Below, in pieces: positions 1 to 9,918 of a stretch of DNA of 64,000 nucleotides. The translations under genes were made by a program, and so were the position numbers. The first letter of the stretch is position 1; the number at the start of each line of letters is the position of its first letter. A model generated the notes under the pieces. That model made no database searches, was not told the origin of the DNA, and was given only the letters and a program-made list of their open reading frames with translations. The DNA is from Lepidostoma basale. Its lineage: Eukaryota > Arthropoda > Insecta > Trichoptera > Lepidostomatidae. The stretch lies in NCBI GenBank assembly GCA_022606425.2, contig JAHDVF020001259.1:620001-684000 (forward strand), written 5' to 3'.

Positions 1-19
1 ATTTATTTAATTTATTAAA

Positions 20-300
20 AAAAAAAAAGAGTTAAATGGATACATTAGATCTTACTTGTAATTATGTAATGTTTCGGGTATATTTTAAATTGATTTGTGG
101 TGAGACTCCTTGTGTCTTTTGGAAGTTCATTGTAAAGTTTCAGTCCATTGTTCAATATCCTTGATTGTCCTGTCTTAGTTAGTCGGTAAGTGAAATCTGT
201 CACAGTTCCTGGTTCAGTGTCTGTGTACGTCTCATTTTTTAGTTCATTTGTAGCTGCTGTCTGTTGTCTCTTCCATGGTCGCTCTGTGTACAATTTTCAA
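20..300 (-). mobile_element. LINE C-terminal fragment (CR1/L2-like)
   Basis: Minus-strand reading of about 80 codons ends in a LINE-type terminus: RILNNGLKLYNELPKD followed by basic and aromatic residues, the pattern that closes CR1/L2-type reverse-transcriptase proteins. No catalytic domain is present and the 5' part is missing. An A-rich tract at 17-28 lies on the 3' side of the coding strand. Family assignment rests on this short motif only. Confidence 0.5.
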
Positions 301-920
301 GGTCTCAACTTTGGTCAGGTCTGATATGTTAATTTGTTTTTTTTGTCTGTCTTCTTGTTTGGTTGGGGTAATATAGTTAATGTTATAAGCTAATTTTATT
401 ATTTTATTTTGCTGTCTTTGTTGGTGCCTGGAGTCTGGAGAGAAAATAACGTTTTAAATAATGTATTAAGTGTACTTAAACACATACGAGTACATAAAGA
501 AAATGAGTGTATCGAAAAAACTTTTGCTGAACCAGCTAACAGCAGGCAAGCAAACGTTCGGACAGGACAACGGCCGTGCACATTTTGTGACTGAACATGT
601 TTTGTGACTATACAGTTAGTTAGTTACGTATTATGTTCGTGACTCGAATAGAAGGCGATCCCCTATTTATGTGTCTATAGAAACAGATTTAATATCTTTC
701 ATATTCATTGCATAACAGTGTAATTAAATATATATATTATCCGTGTGGTTGGCAGCCCTTGAGAATTTTAAACTACATTAAGTTGGCTACAATTGCCGCC
801 CACAATTCCCGCTTCCACTGAGTGGGGTATACGTAGTAACAACCAAAAGTCTCCAGCTTAATGTTATAAAATTATTGGTTTTGTTACTTGAAATTTCACA
901 GTAGAAGTTCATTGCAAATA
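301..920. other. Unassigned AT-rich stretch
   Basis: No repeat family seen elsewhere in the window, no convincing coding signal on either strand and no RNA gene. The short overlapping frames at 399-594 read antisense to each other and look like chance. Confidence 0.4.
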
Positions 921-937
921 AATTTTTTTTTAATGTA

Positions 938-1626
938 AACTAACTAACTAACTAACCATCACGCCGTCTCCCCGAAGGTGTAGGCAGAAAGAATGGACTG
1001 CCACACTTTTCTTTCCTGACATATTTCTCTTGCTTCCTCAACATTCATACATCGTGTCATGCACGCGCGTCGATTTCTTTGACTCCTCACATGGCCGACA
1101 TTCAATATTTGATTTATTTGATCGTGCCACGTTTTCCTCGGTCTTCCTCTATTTCTGGTTCCATTTACATCGTTAACATATAATTTTTTTACCATTCTTT
1201 CTTCTTTCATTCTTTCCATATGTCCAAACCATCTTAATGATCCTTTCATTATTTTGTTCATGACACCATCATTCGCACCGCATTCACTTCTTATATTTTC
1301 ATTCGACACTCTATCATACACAGAATATCCACACATTCGTCTAAGAGATCTCATTTCTACTGCATTTGTTCTACTTTCATCCTTCCTTTGCCAGTTCCAT
1401 GCTTCGCTTCCATACATAAGGGTCGGTAGAAGAACACCATTGTGCACTGCCATTCTAGCTTTTTTGATAGGTTTTTGTTTGCGATGACAACTTTAAGTGC
1501 ACCATTCACTTTGTTGCCTGCCCCAACCCTTCTTTCAATATCCCTCTCCACTCGCCCATCTCTTGTAAACATACTACCTAAATACACGAACTCAACTACT
1601 TGCTCCAAATTTTCACCATTCACATT
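938..1626 (-). mobile_element. GTTA-tail LINE, 5'-truncated copy with TSD
   Basis: Reference copy for the dominant family. Read on the minus strand it encodes the C-terminal part of a LINE polyprotein: FVYLGSMFTRDGRVERDIE, then MYGSEAWNW, MRSLRRMCG, SLRWFGHMERM, RGRPRKTWHDQINQ and a final cysteine-containing segment ending SAYTFGETA. The terminus is GATGG plus GTTA repeats (938-958 on the plus strand reads as TAAC repeats). A frameshift near 1450 separates the upstream reading from the 164-codon tail. Flanks form a direct repeat, an A/T tract ending AATGTA, at 921-937 and 1627-1640, which I read as the TSD. The tail resembles RTE-type LINE C-termini; the reverse-transcriptase and endonuclease domains are absent. 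Confidence 0.85.
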
Positions 1627-1640
1627 AATTTTTTAATGTA

Positions 1641-1735
1641 CCATTTATTATATTTAGTGTTTGTGTCTTCGACCGGTTTCGGCAGCTCACCGCTATTAGT
1701 TTACTGGATTTAAACTATTTTCATCAGTTATAAAA
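1641..1735 (-). mobile_element. Degenerate hammerhead-bearing repeat
   Basis: On the minus strand a hairpin precedes GAAACCGGTC, followed by a GTGTTTGTG-rich segment also seen in the 6.7 kb copy. The box expected to read CUGANGA is altered (CTAATAG), so catalytic activity is unlikely. Confidence 0.45.
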
Positions 1736-1739
1736 GACC

Positions 1740-1983
1740 TATATAACCTCAGATGCATAAATAATCCGACAGACTTCAGATCTATGCTGAAAACCCATCT
1801 TTTTCATATTTCTTACCCAATTTAAAACTTGCATATTTTGTTCTATCATAATTTCTAATCGATTGCGAATATCAATCAGATGCATTCACATTTAGATTTA
1901 AAACACGTCTTAATGCGCCTTTGAGGTGATTACATCACAAAAAGTTAGCATATTATTGTTATTATTTATTATTATAAAGGGTA
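1740..1983 (+). mobile_element. L2-like LINE 3' end with ATT tail
   Basis: Last codons (GFRSKLKTHLF-type reading, here altered) followed by the family 3' UTR containing AAACACGTCTTAATGCGC and AGGTGATTACATCAC, ending in degenerate TTATT repeats near 1950-1980. It matches the 3' end of the longer copy at 62.1-62.9 kb. Confidence 0.75.
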
Positions 1984-2970
1984 TAATTAAATATTAAGCA
2001 CTATTCTGTCCTGATATACCTCTCTCCCTTCCTCTACATTCATACATCTTGTCATGAACTCTCGTCGATTTCTCCGACTCCTCACGTGACCGACATTCAA
2101 TATTAGATTGATTTGGTCGTGCCACGTTTTCCTCGGCCTTTCTCTATTTCTAGTTCCGTTCATGTCGTTTACGTATACCTTCTTCACCAATCTCGCTTCA
2201 ATCATTCTTTCCATGTGCCCAAACCATCTTAACGACCTTTTCATTATTTTGTTCATAACACTTTCATTCGCATTGCATTCACTTCTTATACTTGTATTTG
2301 ACACTCTATCATATACAGATTTACCACATATTCATATAAGATATCTCATTTCTAACTAACTAACTAACTAACCATCACGCCGTCTCCCCGAAGGGGTAGG
2401 CAGAAAGAATGGACTGCCACACCTTTCTTTCCTGACATATTTCTCTCGCTTCCTCAACATTCATACATCGTGTCATGCACGCGCGTCGATTTCTCTGACT
2501 CCTCACATGGCCGACATTCAATATTTGATTTATTTGATCGTGCCACGTTTTCCTCGGTCTTCCTCTATTCCTGGTTCCATTTACTTCGTTAATTTATATT
2601 TTTTTTACCATTCTTTCTTCATTCATTCTTTCCATATGCCCAAACCATCTTAATGATCCTTTCATTATTTTTTTCATGACACCATCATTCGCACCGCATT
2701 CACTTCTTATATTTTCATTCGACACTCTATCATACACAGAATATCCACACATTCGTCTAAGAGATCTCATTTCTACTGCATTTATTCTACTTTCATCCTT
2801 CCTTTGCCAGTTCCATGCTTCGCTTCCATACATAAGGGTCGGTAGAAGAACACCATTGTGCACTGCCATTCTCATATCTCATTTCTACTGCATTTATTCT
2901 ACTTTCATTCTTCTTTTGCAGTTCCATACTTCACTTTCATATATAAGGGTAGGCACTAGAACACCATGAA
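1984..2970 (-). mobile_element. GTTA-tail LINE copy split by a younger copy
   Basis: Two pieces of one minus-strand copy lie at 1984-2353 and 2887-2970. The first covers the segment from MSNTSIRSECNANESVMNK to the CMNVEEGRE region but lacks the extreme 3' end; the second continues upstream into the MRS and MYGSEAW region, with a degraded reading. The interruption is exactly the younger element at 2354-2873, and the repeated 13-bp ATATCTCATTTCT (2341-2353, 2874-2886) shows where the host copy was cut. Confidence 0.85.
2354..2873 (-). mobile_element. GTTA-tail LINE inserted into an older copy of itself
   Basis: 520 bp, complete 3' end with four TAAC units (plus-strand view), 5' truncated just upstream of the MAVHNGVLLPTLMYG reading. 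Frameshifts occur after KK near 2594. It is flanked by the exact 13-bp duplication ATATCTCATTTCT. Confidence 0.92.
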
Positions 2971-3049
2971 GCAATATTAACCTAATTTTTCTTATTCTTT
3001 AGGCGCAATCCTCATATCTGAGAGTCGTATCCATCCCGTAAACTATCCT

Positions 3050-3245
3050 TCATGGCTAGCCATACGCTCTTGTCATTGGCTAGTCTCCAGGCTGCAGATT
3101 TTAAGAAATTGTGCTGGAGAGGGTTCAGAAACAAATTCTGAGGCATCTCTACATTTCTTTTGGGAATGCTGGAGACCAACTCTCTGCAGCTTCGAAGAAA
3201 TGAGCATTTCATCACTCATTTCTTTAGACTAATCAGAGGATAGAA
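3050..3245 (+). mobile_element. CR1-like LINE C-terminal fragment
   Basis: Plus-strand frames give ERVQKQILRHLY, then after a frameshift a stretch matching LLGMLGTNSLQLRRDGHL in the 55.9 kb copy (here at DNA level TCTTTTGGGAATGCTGGAGA). It stops abruptly at the next fragment. Confidence 0.6.
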
Positions 3246-3389
3246 CAACAAAGAATCTACAGGTTTGAGAATATAATACTTAGAATGATCCTGGTGACCC
3301 AGACCTGGTGTTGCAGCGGGAACTTGGAGGCATAGGACCAACCAAGAGATCCTTACGATGACCCAGCAGCCTCTTATAACGAGCACCGT

Positions 3390-3630
3390 GAGAACCGGTC
3401 GCCTAGCATGGATTTTGGCACGTATGTCGAGCCGAAGAGACCAGAGCAATCAAGACCCTGTTCGCGTCTAGACCGACTGGAGTAAGACCTCTAGGAAGGC
3501 CTAAACAGCGCCTAATGGACAATGTTCTGGTTGATCTGGCTAGGTTGGGCGAATCGGACTGCTGGGAGCAAAAGCCGCAGGATCGAAGGGCTTTGCGAAA
3601 AATCATCAAGGAGGCTAAAATTTATCTCGC
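3390..3630 (+). mobile_element. LINE C-terminal tail, RTE-type
   Basis: Plus-strand reading AIKTLFASRPTGVRPLGRP then KQRLMDNVLVDLARLG, a tryptophan, and QDRRALRKIIKEAK: the usual end of an RTE-type LINE protein (basic GRP motif, then W and DR-R residues). The reading starts mid-protein and runs straight into a GTTA-tail copy on the other strand. Confidence 0.65.
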
Positions 3631-3920
3631 TTCCTCAAAATTTTGTTTTCTCTGACTCCTCACGTGGTCAACATTTAATATTTGATTTATTTGGTCGTGC
3701 CACGTTTTCCTCGGACTTCCTCTCTTTCTAGTTCCATTTACATCGTTAACATATGGTATACTTTTTTACCATTCTTTCCATGTGTCTATACCACCTTAAT
3801 AATCCTTTCATTATTTTGTTCATAACACCATCATTCGCACCGCATTCACTTTTTGTATTTTCATTCGATACTCTATCATACACATAGTATCCACACATTC
3901 GTCTAAGAGATCTCACCTCA
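3631..3920 (-). mobile_element. GTTA-tail LINE internal fragment
   Basis: Minus-strand copy covering the region from EAREI back to RSLRRMCGY; the 3' terminus and tail are missing. Several indels break the frame. Confidence 0.75.
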
Positions 3921-3984
3921 GTTTTTTATTATTTTTATTATTGTATAATGTATTGAAATGGGTACGTATATTTTTATTTATTCA

Positions 3985-4170
3985 ATAGAGTACGACGGGA
4001 CATAGGAGGAAAATATAGTACATTAAATATGGTCTGGCACCCCCTAGCAGTTGCCGTTTTTCTTTAAATGTAAATCCTAGATGGACCGGGGACAGGCCCA
4101 TAAAGGGTGCCGCTACGCCCTATAACATCCTCGGGTATGTGTCGGGTTCTTCTATGATCTTCTTTAAAAA
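3985..4170 (+). mobile_element. LINE 3' UTR repeat, TCGGGTATGTG type
   Basis: About 185 bp matching the reverse complement of 10456-10740 and plus-strand 44930-45140. Shared landmarks are GGTCTGGCACCCCC, GATGGACCGGGGACAGG, ACGCCCTATAACA and CCTCGGGTATGTG. The fuller copy at 10.45-11.09 kb suggests it is the 3' untranslated end of a LINE; family not named. Confidence 0.6.
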
Positions 4171-4485
4171 AACATAAGTTTAAAATATGGTTTACACTAA
4201 CTTTTGTGCGTCACTACTTATGCTGTTGACTCTAGACACATTTATTGGCAAAACATCTTATGAGATCTCTACTATGGAAGTAACCACAGTATTTATAATT
4301 GATACACACTTGTTAAAACACTCTGCCCGAGTAAGATGCTTCTACGACGCTCTTACACGGTCAATTCAAAGTTTTACTGTAGAAACTCTAAACAAGACAG
4401 TTATTTTCATGTTATGATGGAATCACCTGAAAAGTGTTTTCGCATCCTTACTCCATTCGACATTCAAATCAAATCTTATAAGTTT
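4171..4485. other. Unassigned interval
   Basis: No match to other repeats in the window and no credible protein; the plus-strand frame at 4187-4417 has no recognisable motif. It ends at the target site of the next insertion. Confidence 0.35.
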
Positions 4486-4499
4486 ATTAACTTAACAGA

Positions 4500-5034
4500 A
4501 CTAACTAACTAACTAACCATCACGCCGCTCCCCGAAGAGGTATGCAGAAAGAATGGACTGCCACACTTTTCTTTCCTGACATATTTCTCTCGCTTCCTCA
4601 ACATTCATACATCGTGTCATGCACGCGCGTCGATTTCTCTGACTGCTCACATGGCCGACATTCAAAATTATTGATTTATTTGATCGTGCCACGTTTTCCT
4701 CGGTCTTCCTCTATTTCTGGTTCCATTTACATCATTAACTTATAATTTTTTTACCATTCTTTCTTCATTCATTCTTTCCATATGTCCAAACCATCTTAAT
4801 GATCCTTTCATTATTTTGTTCATAACACCATCATTCGCACCGCATTCACTTCTTATATATTTTTTTCGACACTCTATCATTCATAGAGTATCACATTCGT
4901 CTAAGAGATCTTATTTCTACTCCATTTATTCTACTTTCATCCTTATTTTGCCAGTTCCATGCTTCGCTTCCATACATAAGGGTCGGTAGAAGAACACCAT
5001 TGTGCACTGCCATTCTGTCATTCTAGCTTTAACC
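4500..5034 (-). mobile_element. GTTA-tail LINE copy with 14-bp TSD
   Basis: 535-bp copy with intact terminal repeat tail, 5' truncated immediately before the MAVHNGV reading. Exact 14-bp direct repeats ATTAACTTAACAGA at 4486-4499 and 5035-5048. The coding part has several indels, e.g. in the RTWHDQ and NENIRSE regions. Confidence 0.92.
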
Positions 5035-5054
5035 ATTAACTTAACAGACACAAA

Positions 5055-5430
5055 TGTTTAAGGCATCTATTGAGTACAGGTAAACTATTACATTAGCAGC
5101 ATTATCACTAAAGCGCTTGATCCGGACATTGAAATAAAATGCAGAATTGAAGTTGCACGAGCAGCATTTAATAAAATGCGAACATTCTTTTGCAACGATA
5201 ATCTTAACTTGAAACTCCGACAAAGAATGATTAAATGTTATATATGGTCTGTTCTACTATATGGTTGCGAAACATGCTCCGTATACCGTGGACCGATAGG
5301 GTCAGTGATGCAGACGTATTACAGAGAGCCAATAGAGAGCTGTTGTCGAGTGTGAAAATTAAAAAGGTCTCATACTCGTATATTGGTCATGTGCTAAGGG
5401 GAAAAAAATACCACCTCCTTCGACTGATAT
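5055..5430 (+). mobile_element. RTE-type LINE fragment
   Basis: From about 5110 the plus strand reads IKCRIEVARAAFNKMRTFFCNDNL then MIKCYIWSVLLYGCET, and in another frame RIPWTDRVSDADVLQRA and YIGHVLRGKKYHLLRLIL. This is the conserved region after the catalytic domain of a widespread RTE-type LINE. A short 3' UTR piece of the CR1-like family lies at 5055-5085 on the minus strand. Frameshifts near 5280 and 5350. Confidence 0.65.
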
Positions 5431-5439
5431 TAACCTACT

Positions 5440-5600
5440 CCGCCCGACTCTATCGCATGCCTGATGTCTAATATAATTCCAAGTGAGGCCTGCTGCTTTA
5501 ACCTCGTCCTGCAGGGCTCTTCTTCTAGGTCTGCCTCGCTACCTCTTTCTCCCCGTAGGGAACCAGTCTAGTGCGCTCTGAGCGATGCAGGCTGGGTTCC
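5440..5600 (-). mobile_element. LINE C-terminal tail, RTE-type
   Basis: Minus strand encodes the same tail as the plus-strand fragment at 15.3 kb (EPCRTRLKQQASLGI-like reading preceded by RRNPQ and basic residues). It abuts the preceding fragment in opposite orientation, so the two are not one element. Confidence 0.55.
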
Positions 5601-6115
5601 GTCTCAGAGTGTGGTCTTAAAGTAATTATGTAAAATTTACTGAATTTGGTCTTCAAAACTTGTTTGGTCCTTACTGTGTCTGCCCTTGCTTGCCATATTT
5701 ATAACGCCATATTTCATAATAAATTCTCATCTCACTTTCAATGGCAATGTCTTTTTACATCGTTGTGTAAAAATTTATCATGTGTCTTGAATTCTGAAGG
5801 GTTGTGAAAATATATTTATTTATATTTTTTTAAAGACGAAAGGTTTATACTTGTGTTAAGCGACAGTGTAACTGTTGCCTTATGCAGAGAAGGACCGGCG
5901 ATGGTATAATTACAGGGCAGAGAGTGACTCTGCATATTCGCGTACCGTTTGCTTTTCAAAAGCACCTTCTATACACGTCTTCTTTTAAAAAGGTCCCACA
6001 TGTCGGAAACAATTACATTGCATTAGTCCACTCCTGCACAGTTTTTGAGAAGACACCGTTGACTTATTCCTTTTAAAATCACTAGGGATCTTCACAAAAT
6101 ATAACTTGTATAAAA
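5601..6115. other. Unassigned interval
   Basis: AT-rich; no family match within the window and no recognisable protein. The 64-codon plus-strand frame at 5882 shows no domain. Confidence 0.35.
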
Positions 6116-6123
6116 AATATTAC

Positions 6124-6650
6124 TAACTAACTAACTAACCATCACGCCATTTCCCCGGAGGGGTAGGCAGAGAGGATGGATCGCCACACTGGCCTGTCCT
6201 GGCATATCTCTCGGCCTTCCTCTACATTCATACATTGTACCATGCACGCACGTCGATTGTTCCGACTTCGAATGTGGCCGCCTTTTAGTAATTGATAAAT
6301 TTGGTCATGCCATGTTTTCCTCGGTCGTCCTCGGCTTCTTTTCCCACTCACGCTGCTTGTGTACAACTTTTTATCCATTCTACTCTCATCCATTCGTTCC
6401 ATATGTCCGAACCATCTCAGGGATCCTTTTTTAATTTTATTCATGATGCAGTCATCTGCCTTACATTTCTTTCTTTTTTCATCGTTCGGTATTCTATCAT
6501 ACAACGTTTTCCTGCACATTCTTCTTAGTGATCTCATTTCTACGGCGTTTATCCTGCTTTCATCCTTCTTTTGCCAGCTCCAAGCTTCACTTCCATACAT
6601 GAGGGTTGGAACTAGAACTCCATTGTGTACTGCCATCTTTGCTTCTGTGG
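6124..6650 (-). mobile_element. GTTA-tail LINE, divergent subfamily, intact tail frame
   Basis: The best preserved C-terminal frame of this family: about 165 uninterrupted codons from MAVHNGVLVPTLMYGSEAW through RMCRKTLYDRIPNDEK and RGRPRKTWHDQIYQ to SAYPSGEMA and stop. It differs from most copies in the middle (KCKADDCIMNKIKKG; SGKRSRGRP), so it represents a separate subfamily. Tail CATTTCCCCGG rather than CGTCTCCCCG. Flanked by ATATTAC at 6117-6123 and 6651-6657, a probable 7-bp TSD. Confidence 0.87.
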
Positions 6651-6689
6651 ATATTACGATAATGAAAATATCACGTAATAAAAACAAAA

Positions 6690-6800
6690 AAAAATTGATA
6701 CAAAATTTCTTTATTATTATATATTTTATGTGCTTCCACTTGTGTTTATCGTCGACCGGTTTTGGCAGCTTGCTGCCATCTTCTGGTACCTACATCAACA
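6690..6800 (-). mobile_element. Degenerate hammerhead-bearing repeat
   Basis: Minus strand shows a perfect hairpin GGCAGCAAGCTGCC then AAAACCGGTCGACG and a tail AAGTGGAAGCAC. The first box reads AGATG instead of CUGANGA and the GAAA box is AAAA. Shares both flanks with 7680-7770 (plus strand). Confidence 0.5.
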
Positions 6801-6824
6801 TTTATTTTGTTTATATAATAAACA

Positions 6825-7460
6825 AGCCGACCCGGCGAACTTTGTACCGGATCAGAATCAATAAATGTTGTGCTAACTTATTAGTTAAATTAAATTCAGT
6901 TATTTATTAAGTGAAAATGAACACTGAAAATGAATTTACTTCAATAAATGTCCAAAAATCAAAATGAAAAGTATTTGAATTACATTGGTATATAATTTAC
7001 GTGACAGCAAGGGATTTGCTTTATTGAAGCAAATCGAAATCATTCGCGTAGCATTGTTGCACTTCTTTCTGTTATACTATTATATTTTCTGGATGGGATG
7101 CCCTCGGGTCGTTTTTTCTGATGTTTTAATAGTTATTCTGCTATTCGGGACGAAGACAAATCCAACAAATCATAGATCATAAAAATCGGTCCAGCCGTTT
7201 TTGAGTTATAAATAGTAAAACTAACAAGACGTTGTTTTATATACATATATAGATTAGCAATTATCAAAAAAGCAGCTCCATACAAAATGTATGAGAAAAT
7301 GAATTTTCTTCATAATTTTTTTCGTGATTTTTTGGATATTAAGAGTTATTCGGGACGGAGACAAATCCAACAAATTAAAGATCACCAAAATCGGTCCAGC
7401 CGTTTTTGAGTTATAAATGGTGCAACTAACACGACTTTCTTTTGTATATGAGTATATAAT
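6825..7460 (+). repeat. Two tandem 3' ends of a GACCCGGC-type repeat
   Basis: The first unit opens with CCGACCCGGCGAACTT (6829) and ends in TATATACATATATAGATTA (about 7256). A second, 5'-truncated unit follows at 7257-7460. Both carry CGGGACG-AGACAAATCCAAC and AAATCGGTCCAGCCGTTTTT about 205 bp apart. The 17.88 kb repeat begins with the related CTAGCTGACCCGGCAACG. This is a common kind of insect interspersed repeat; I do not name its class. Confidence 0.6.
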
Positions 7461-7489
7461 TATGATAGTGGTGGATAAAAACTTTTTTT

Positions 7490-7645
7490 TTCTTAAGTAA
7501 CTAACTAACCATCACGCCGTCTCCCCGAAAGGGTAGGCAGAAATAATAGACTGCCACACTTTAATCGATGCGGCACTCCATCCTTCTCTTTTCGCCATCG
7601 CGAGAGAGGCGAAATGGGTTGCGAACCTCATCGCCATCTCGCATC
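7490..7645 (-). mobile_element. 3' fragment of the chimeric non-autonomous element
   Basis: Begins with the GTTA-tail LINE terminus (TAACTAACC, then CGTCTCCCCG) but after about 65 bp switches to the GATGCGGCACTCC sequence typical of the 8.4 and 18.8 kb elements. The GC-rich domain is degraded and the body is absent; 5' truncated near 7645. Confidence 0.75.
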
Positions 7646-7679
7646 GCAGTTATTGATATAAATGAAATAAATTTTGATG

Positions 7680-7770
7680 TATGTACCAGAAGGTGGCAGC
7701 AAGCTGCCGAACAAAACCCAAGTGGAAGCACACTAAATATATAATAATAAATAAATTTTGTATAAATATT
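7680..7770 (+). mobile_element. Degenerate hammerhead-bearing repeat
   Basis: Inverted relative of 6690-6800: ACCAGAAGGTGGCAGCAAGC, then a broken GAAA box and AAGTGGAAGCACACTAAATA. No intact catalytic core. Confidence 0.45.
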
Positions 7771-7849
7771 TTTTTTGGAATTGGATATTTTGGTTTGGTT
7801 CATGTGGTGCGGTGCTCCTGTAAATTTGGAGATATTTCGTGTATAAGTG

Positions 7850-8520
7850 AATTGTTTTGGTCAATTTAACTGTTGAGGTAATTTATAATAGTTAATTGTG
7901 ACACGTAATACGTTTGTACTGTTTTGCTGTTAACTTTATATTAGTTTTATCGTTTTTATAAAAATTTTGACAGGTGTAAAAATAAAATTTTCATTTGTTC
8001 CAATGAGAATTTGAATAATTTCTTCAATATTATTTTTAAGTTCTTGCTGGTTAAGTGCCTAATTACAGCTAATTTAAAAAACGATGGATACGTGTAACAT
8101 AAATTAAATAAACACAAAAGTCCAGATCGTCCATGTCAACATGTGCAACATCGAAAAAAACATTATGTGTTATTACATTATATGCTAAATTAAAAAAAAA
8201 ACGGTGGATTCGTGGAACATACATTAAATAGACAATATGTGCACCATCTAAAAAGAACATTTTGTGTTAAATTATTATTATTTTGTTATTTTATTTCATA
8301 TCATTGTATTTTATATTATTTGTTTTAGATTTATCTTGTGGGTGTTGGACGATCGAAGTGTGCGCGGGAGATGCCTATTGGTGGCGATGAGGTTCGCAAC
8401 CCATCACACCGCGTCTCCCGCGGGGCGAAAAGAGAAGGATGAAGTGCCGCATCAGTAAAAGTGTGACAGTTCATTCTTTCTGCCTACCCTTTCGGGGAGA
8501 CGGCGTGATGGTTAGTTAGT
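7850..8520 (+). mobile_element. Chimeric non-autonomous element with GTTA LINE 3' end
   Basis: About 670 bp. The body (7850-8340) is AT-rich and has no protein-coding potential. A GC-rich domain at 8350-8440 can fold on itself (GCGGGAGA pairs with TCTCCCGC). The last ~65 bp, CATTCTTTCTGCCTACCC to GATGG and GTTA repeats, are identical in kind to the GTTA-tail LINE. The same order is found inverted at 18775-19396, where a TSD bounds it. I interpret it as a SINE-like or deletion-derived rider of that LINE. Confidence 0.8.
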
Positions 8521-8789
8521 TAGTTAGTTTACTCATAACTATTCTTCGCCTTCGCCGTAGCCAGCCCTTCAGCCTGAAATAATCTTTCAGCAGACGTCAA
8601 GGGCATAGAGAATCAGCCAGAGTTTATATCGAGACTCACCTTTTCAAATTATCCTTTGCTGGTGTAAATGTTGATCGACTGCGTCAGGTGCAGCCCTCAT
8701 TTAATATTAAATATGTTTTTTTTTAATAGCTCATTCAATGGAGTATCTTCTACAGTGCACATTAGATGATTTGAAGACTACAGGGGAAA
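8521..8789. other. Interval between two inverted element copies
   Basis: No gene seen. From 8521 the text TTCGCCTTCGCCGTAGCC to CGAGACTCACC has no other copy in the window; it separates the plus-strand and minus-strand copies of the chimeric element. Confidence 0.35.
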
Positions 8790-9112
8790 AACAAGGAATT
8801 TTCGATGTTGCACATGTTGACATGGACGATCCGGACTTTTGTGTTTATTTAATTTATGTTACACGTATCCACCGTTTTTTAAATTATCTGTAATTAGGCA
8901 CTTAACCAGCAAGAACTTAAAAATAATATTTAAGAAATTATTCAAATTGTCATTGGAACAAATGAAAAATTTATTTTTACACCTGTCAAAATTCTTTATA
9001 AAAACGAAAAAACTTATTTAATTTTAACAGCAAAACAGTACAAACGTATTACGTGTCACAATTGACTATAATAAAGTGCGGCAACAATTAAATTAACCAA
9101 AATTCATCAAAT
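8790..9112 (-). mobile_element. Body of chimeric element, tail-less inverted copy
   Basis: Reverse complement of the 7870-8150 body, sharing GATGTTGCACATGTTGACAT and CACTTAACCAGCAAGAACTT. The GC-rich domain and LINE-like 3' end are absent, so with the preceding copy it forms a large inverted repeat. Confidence 0.75.
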
Positions 9113-9124
9113 GAGTGATAAAAA

Positions 9125-9245
9125 TATTTTTTCTTTTTTATAAAGTTTGTACACAACACTAACTTAAAAAAAAATTAAATTAAATATCAGAAATGTTTCG
9201 GACAACCCAGTCCTTCCACAGTGATAATAGAAAGATATTAAAAAT
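9125..9245 (-). mobile_element. Hammerhead-bearing repeat, mutated core
   Basis: Minus strand reads CTGTGGA, a GGAC/GTCC hairpin, then GAAACATTTC. It is a diverged member of the family seen intact at 56.66 and 63.6-63.9 kb; here A6 of the core is U. The flank TTGTACACAACACTAACTT matches the family's other end. Confidence 0.6.
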
Positions 9246-9369
9246 ATTACAAAATTGTTTACAAATATGGTCAGTTTTGACAGATGTTATAAAGATTTAT
9301 TTTGTAACGTTTATGCTTTAGTTATTTAGTTTTTACTTTTGAATTTGGAAGTATTTCATTTAACTTTAT

Positions 9370-9535
9370 TCTGGAAGGATAAGTGAGAATAGACTGCCAT
9401 ACTATTCTGTCCCGACATATCTGTCTAGCTTCCTTCACATTCATACAGGGTGCTAAACACACAGCGACTTTCCGACTTATAACATTGCAACCTTTAAATT
9501 TTGATTAATTCATCATGCCATATATTATACATAAA
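9370..9535 (-). mobile_element. Old GTTA-tail LINE fragment
   Basis: Recognisable by AGACTGCCATACTATTCTGTC and the downstream CATTCATACA spacing, but heavily diverged, with no tail and no open frame. Confidence 0.6.
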
Positions 9536-9589
9536 TCATCAATATTGGCTTTATTTAATAGATAATTTTATGCCATTATTGTTTAAATA

Positions 9590-9905
9590 TGATTTCGGGC
9601 ATATGAGCGCCACGGCTAGCTCAAATGAAGCGCAATCGTGAAGTCCAATTTTCGACAATTGTCGTCTTTGTGGATGCGTATAATCCACTAGAGTATACGT
9701 GGTGCGAAAACGATCCATGGTCTTCCGAATAACTTGCTCGGATGGACGATTATGTTGACCGTAAAATGGAACGATAAATTTGTGCGAACCGAACCACGAT
9801 TTTCAAAATAAATTTGCACAATTTGCAAGCGCTATTCTGATGTCAGTCTATTCATGGTAAAATGGCGAAACATACTGACTACAAATCAACTATCAAAAAT
9901 TAAAT
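9590..9905 (-). pseudogene. Mariner-type transposase N-terminal remnant
   Basis: Minus-strand frames give VQIYFENRGSVRT and, in a shifted frame, YGQHNRPSEQVIRKTMDRFRTTYTLVD, the helix-turn-helix region of mariner transposases of the DUF4817 type (pattern GRHNRPSE..IR..V..F). Frameshifts and loss of the catalytic half make it non-functional. Confidence 0.6.
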
Positions 9906-9918
9906 TGACAGTCTATAG

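Noticed and set aside
943..958. TAACTAACTAAC repeats as telomeric or CRISPR-like arrays
   Set aside because: They are the 3' tails of LINE copies, always next to the same terminus, with no spacers.
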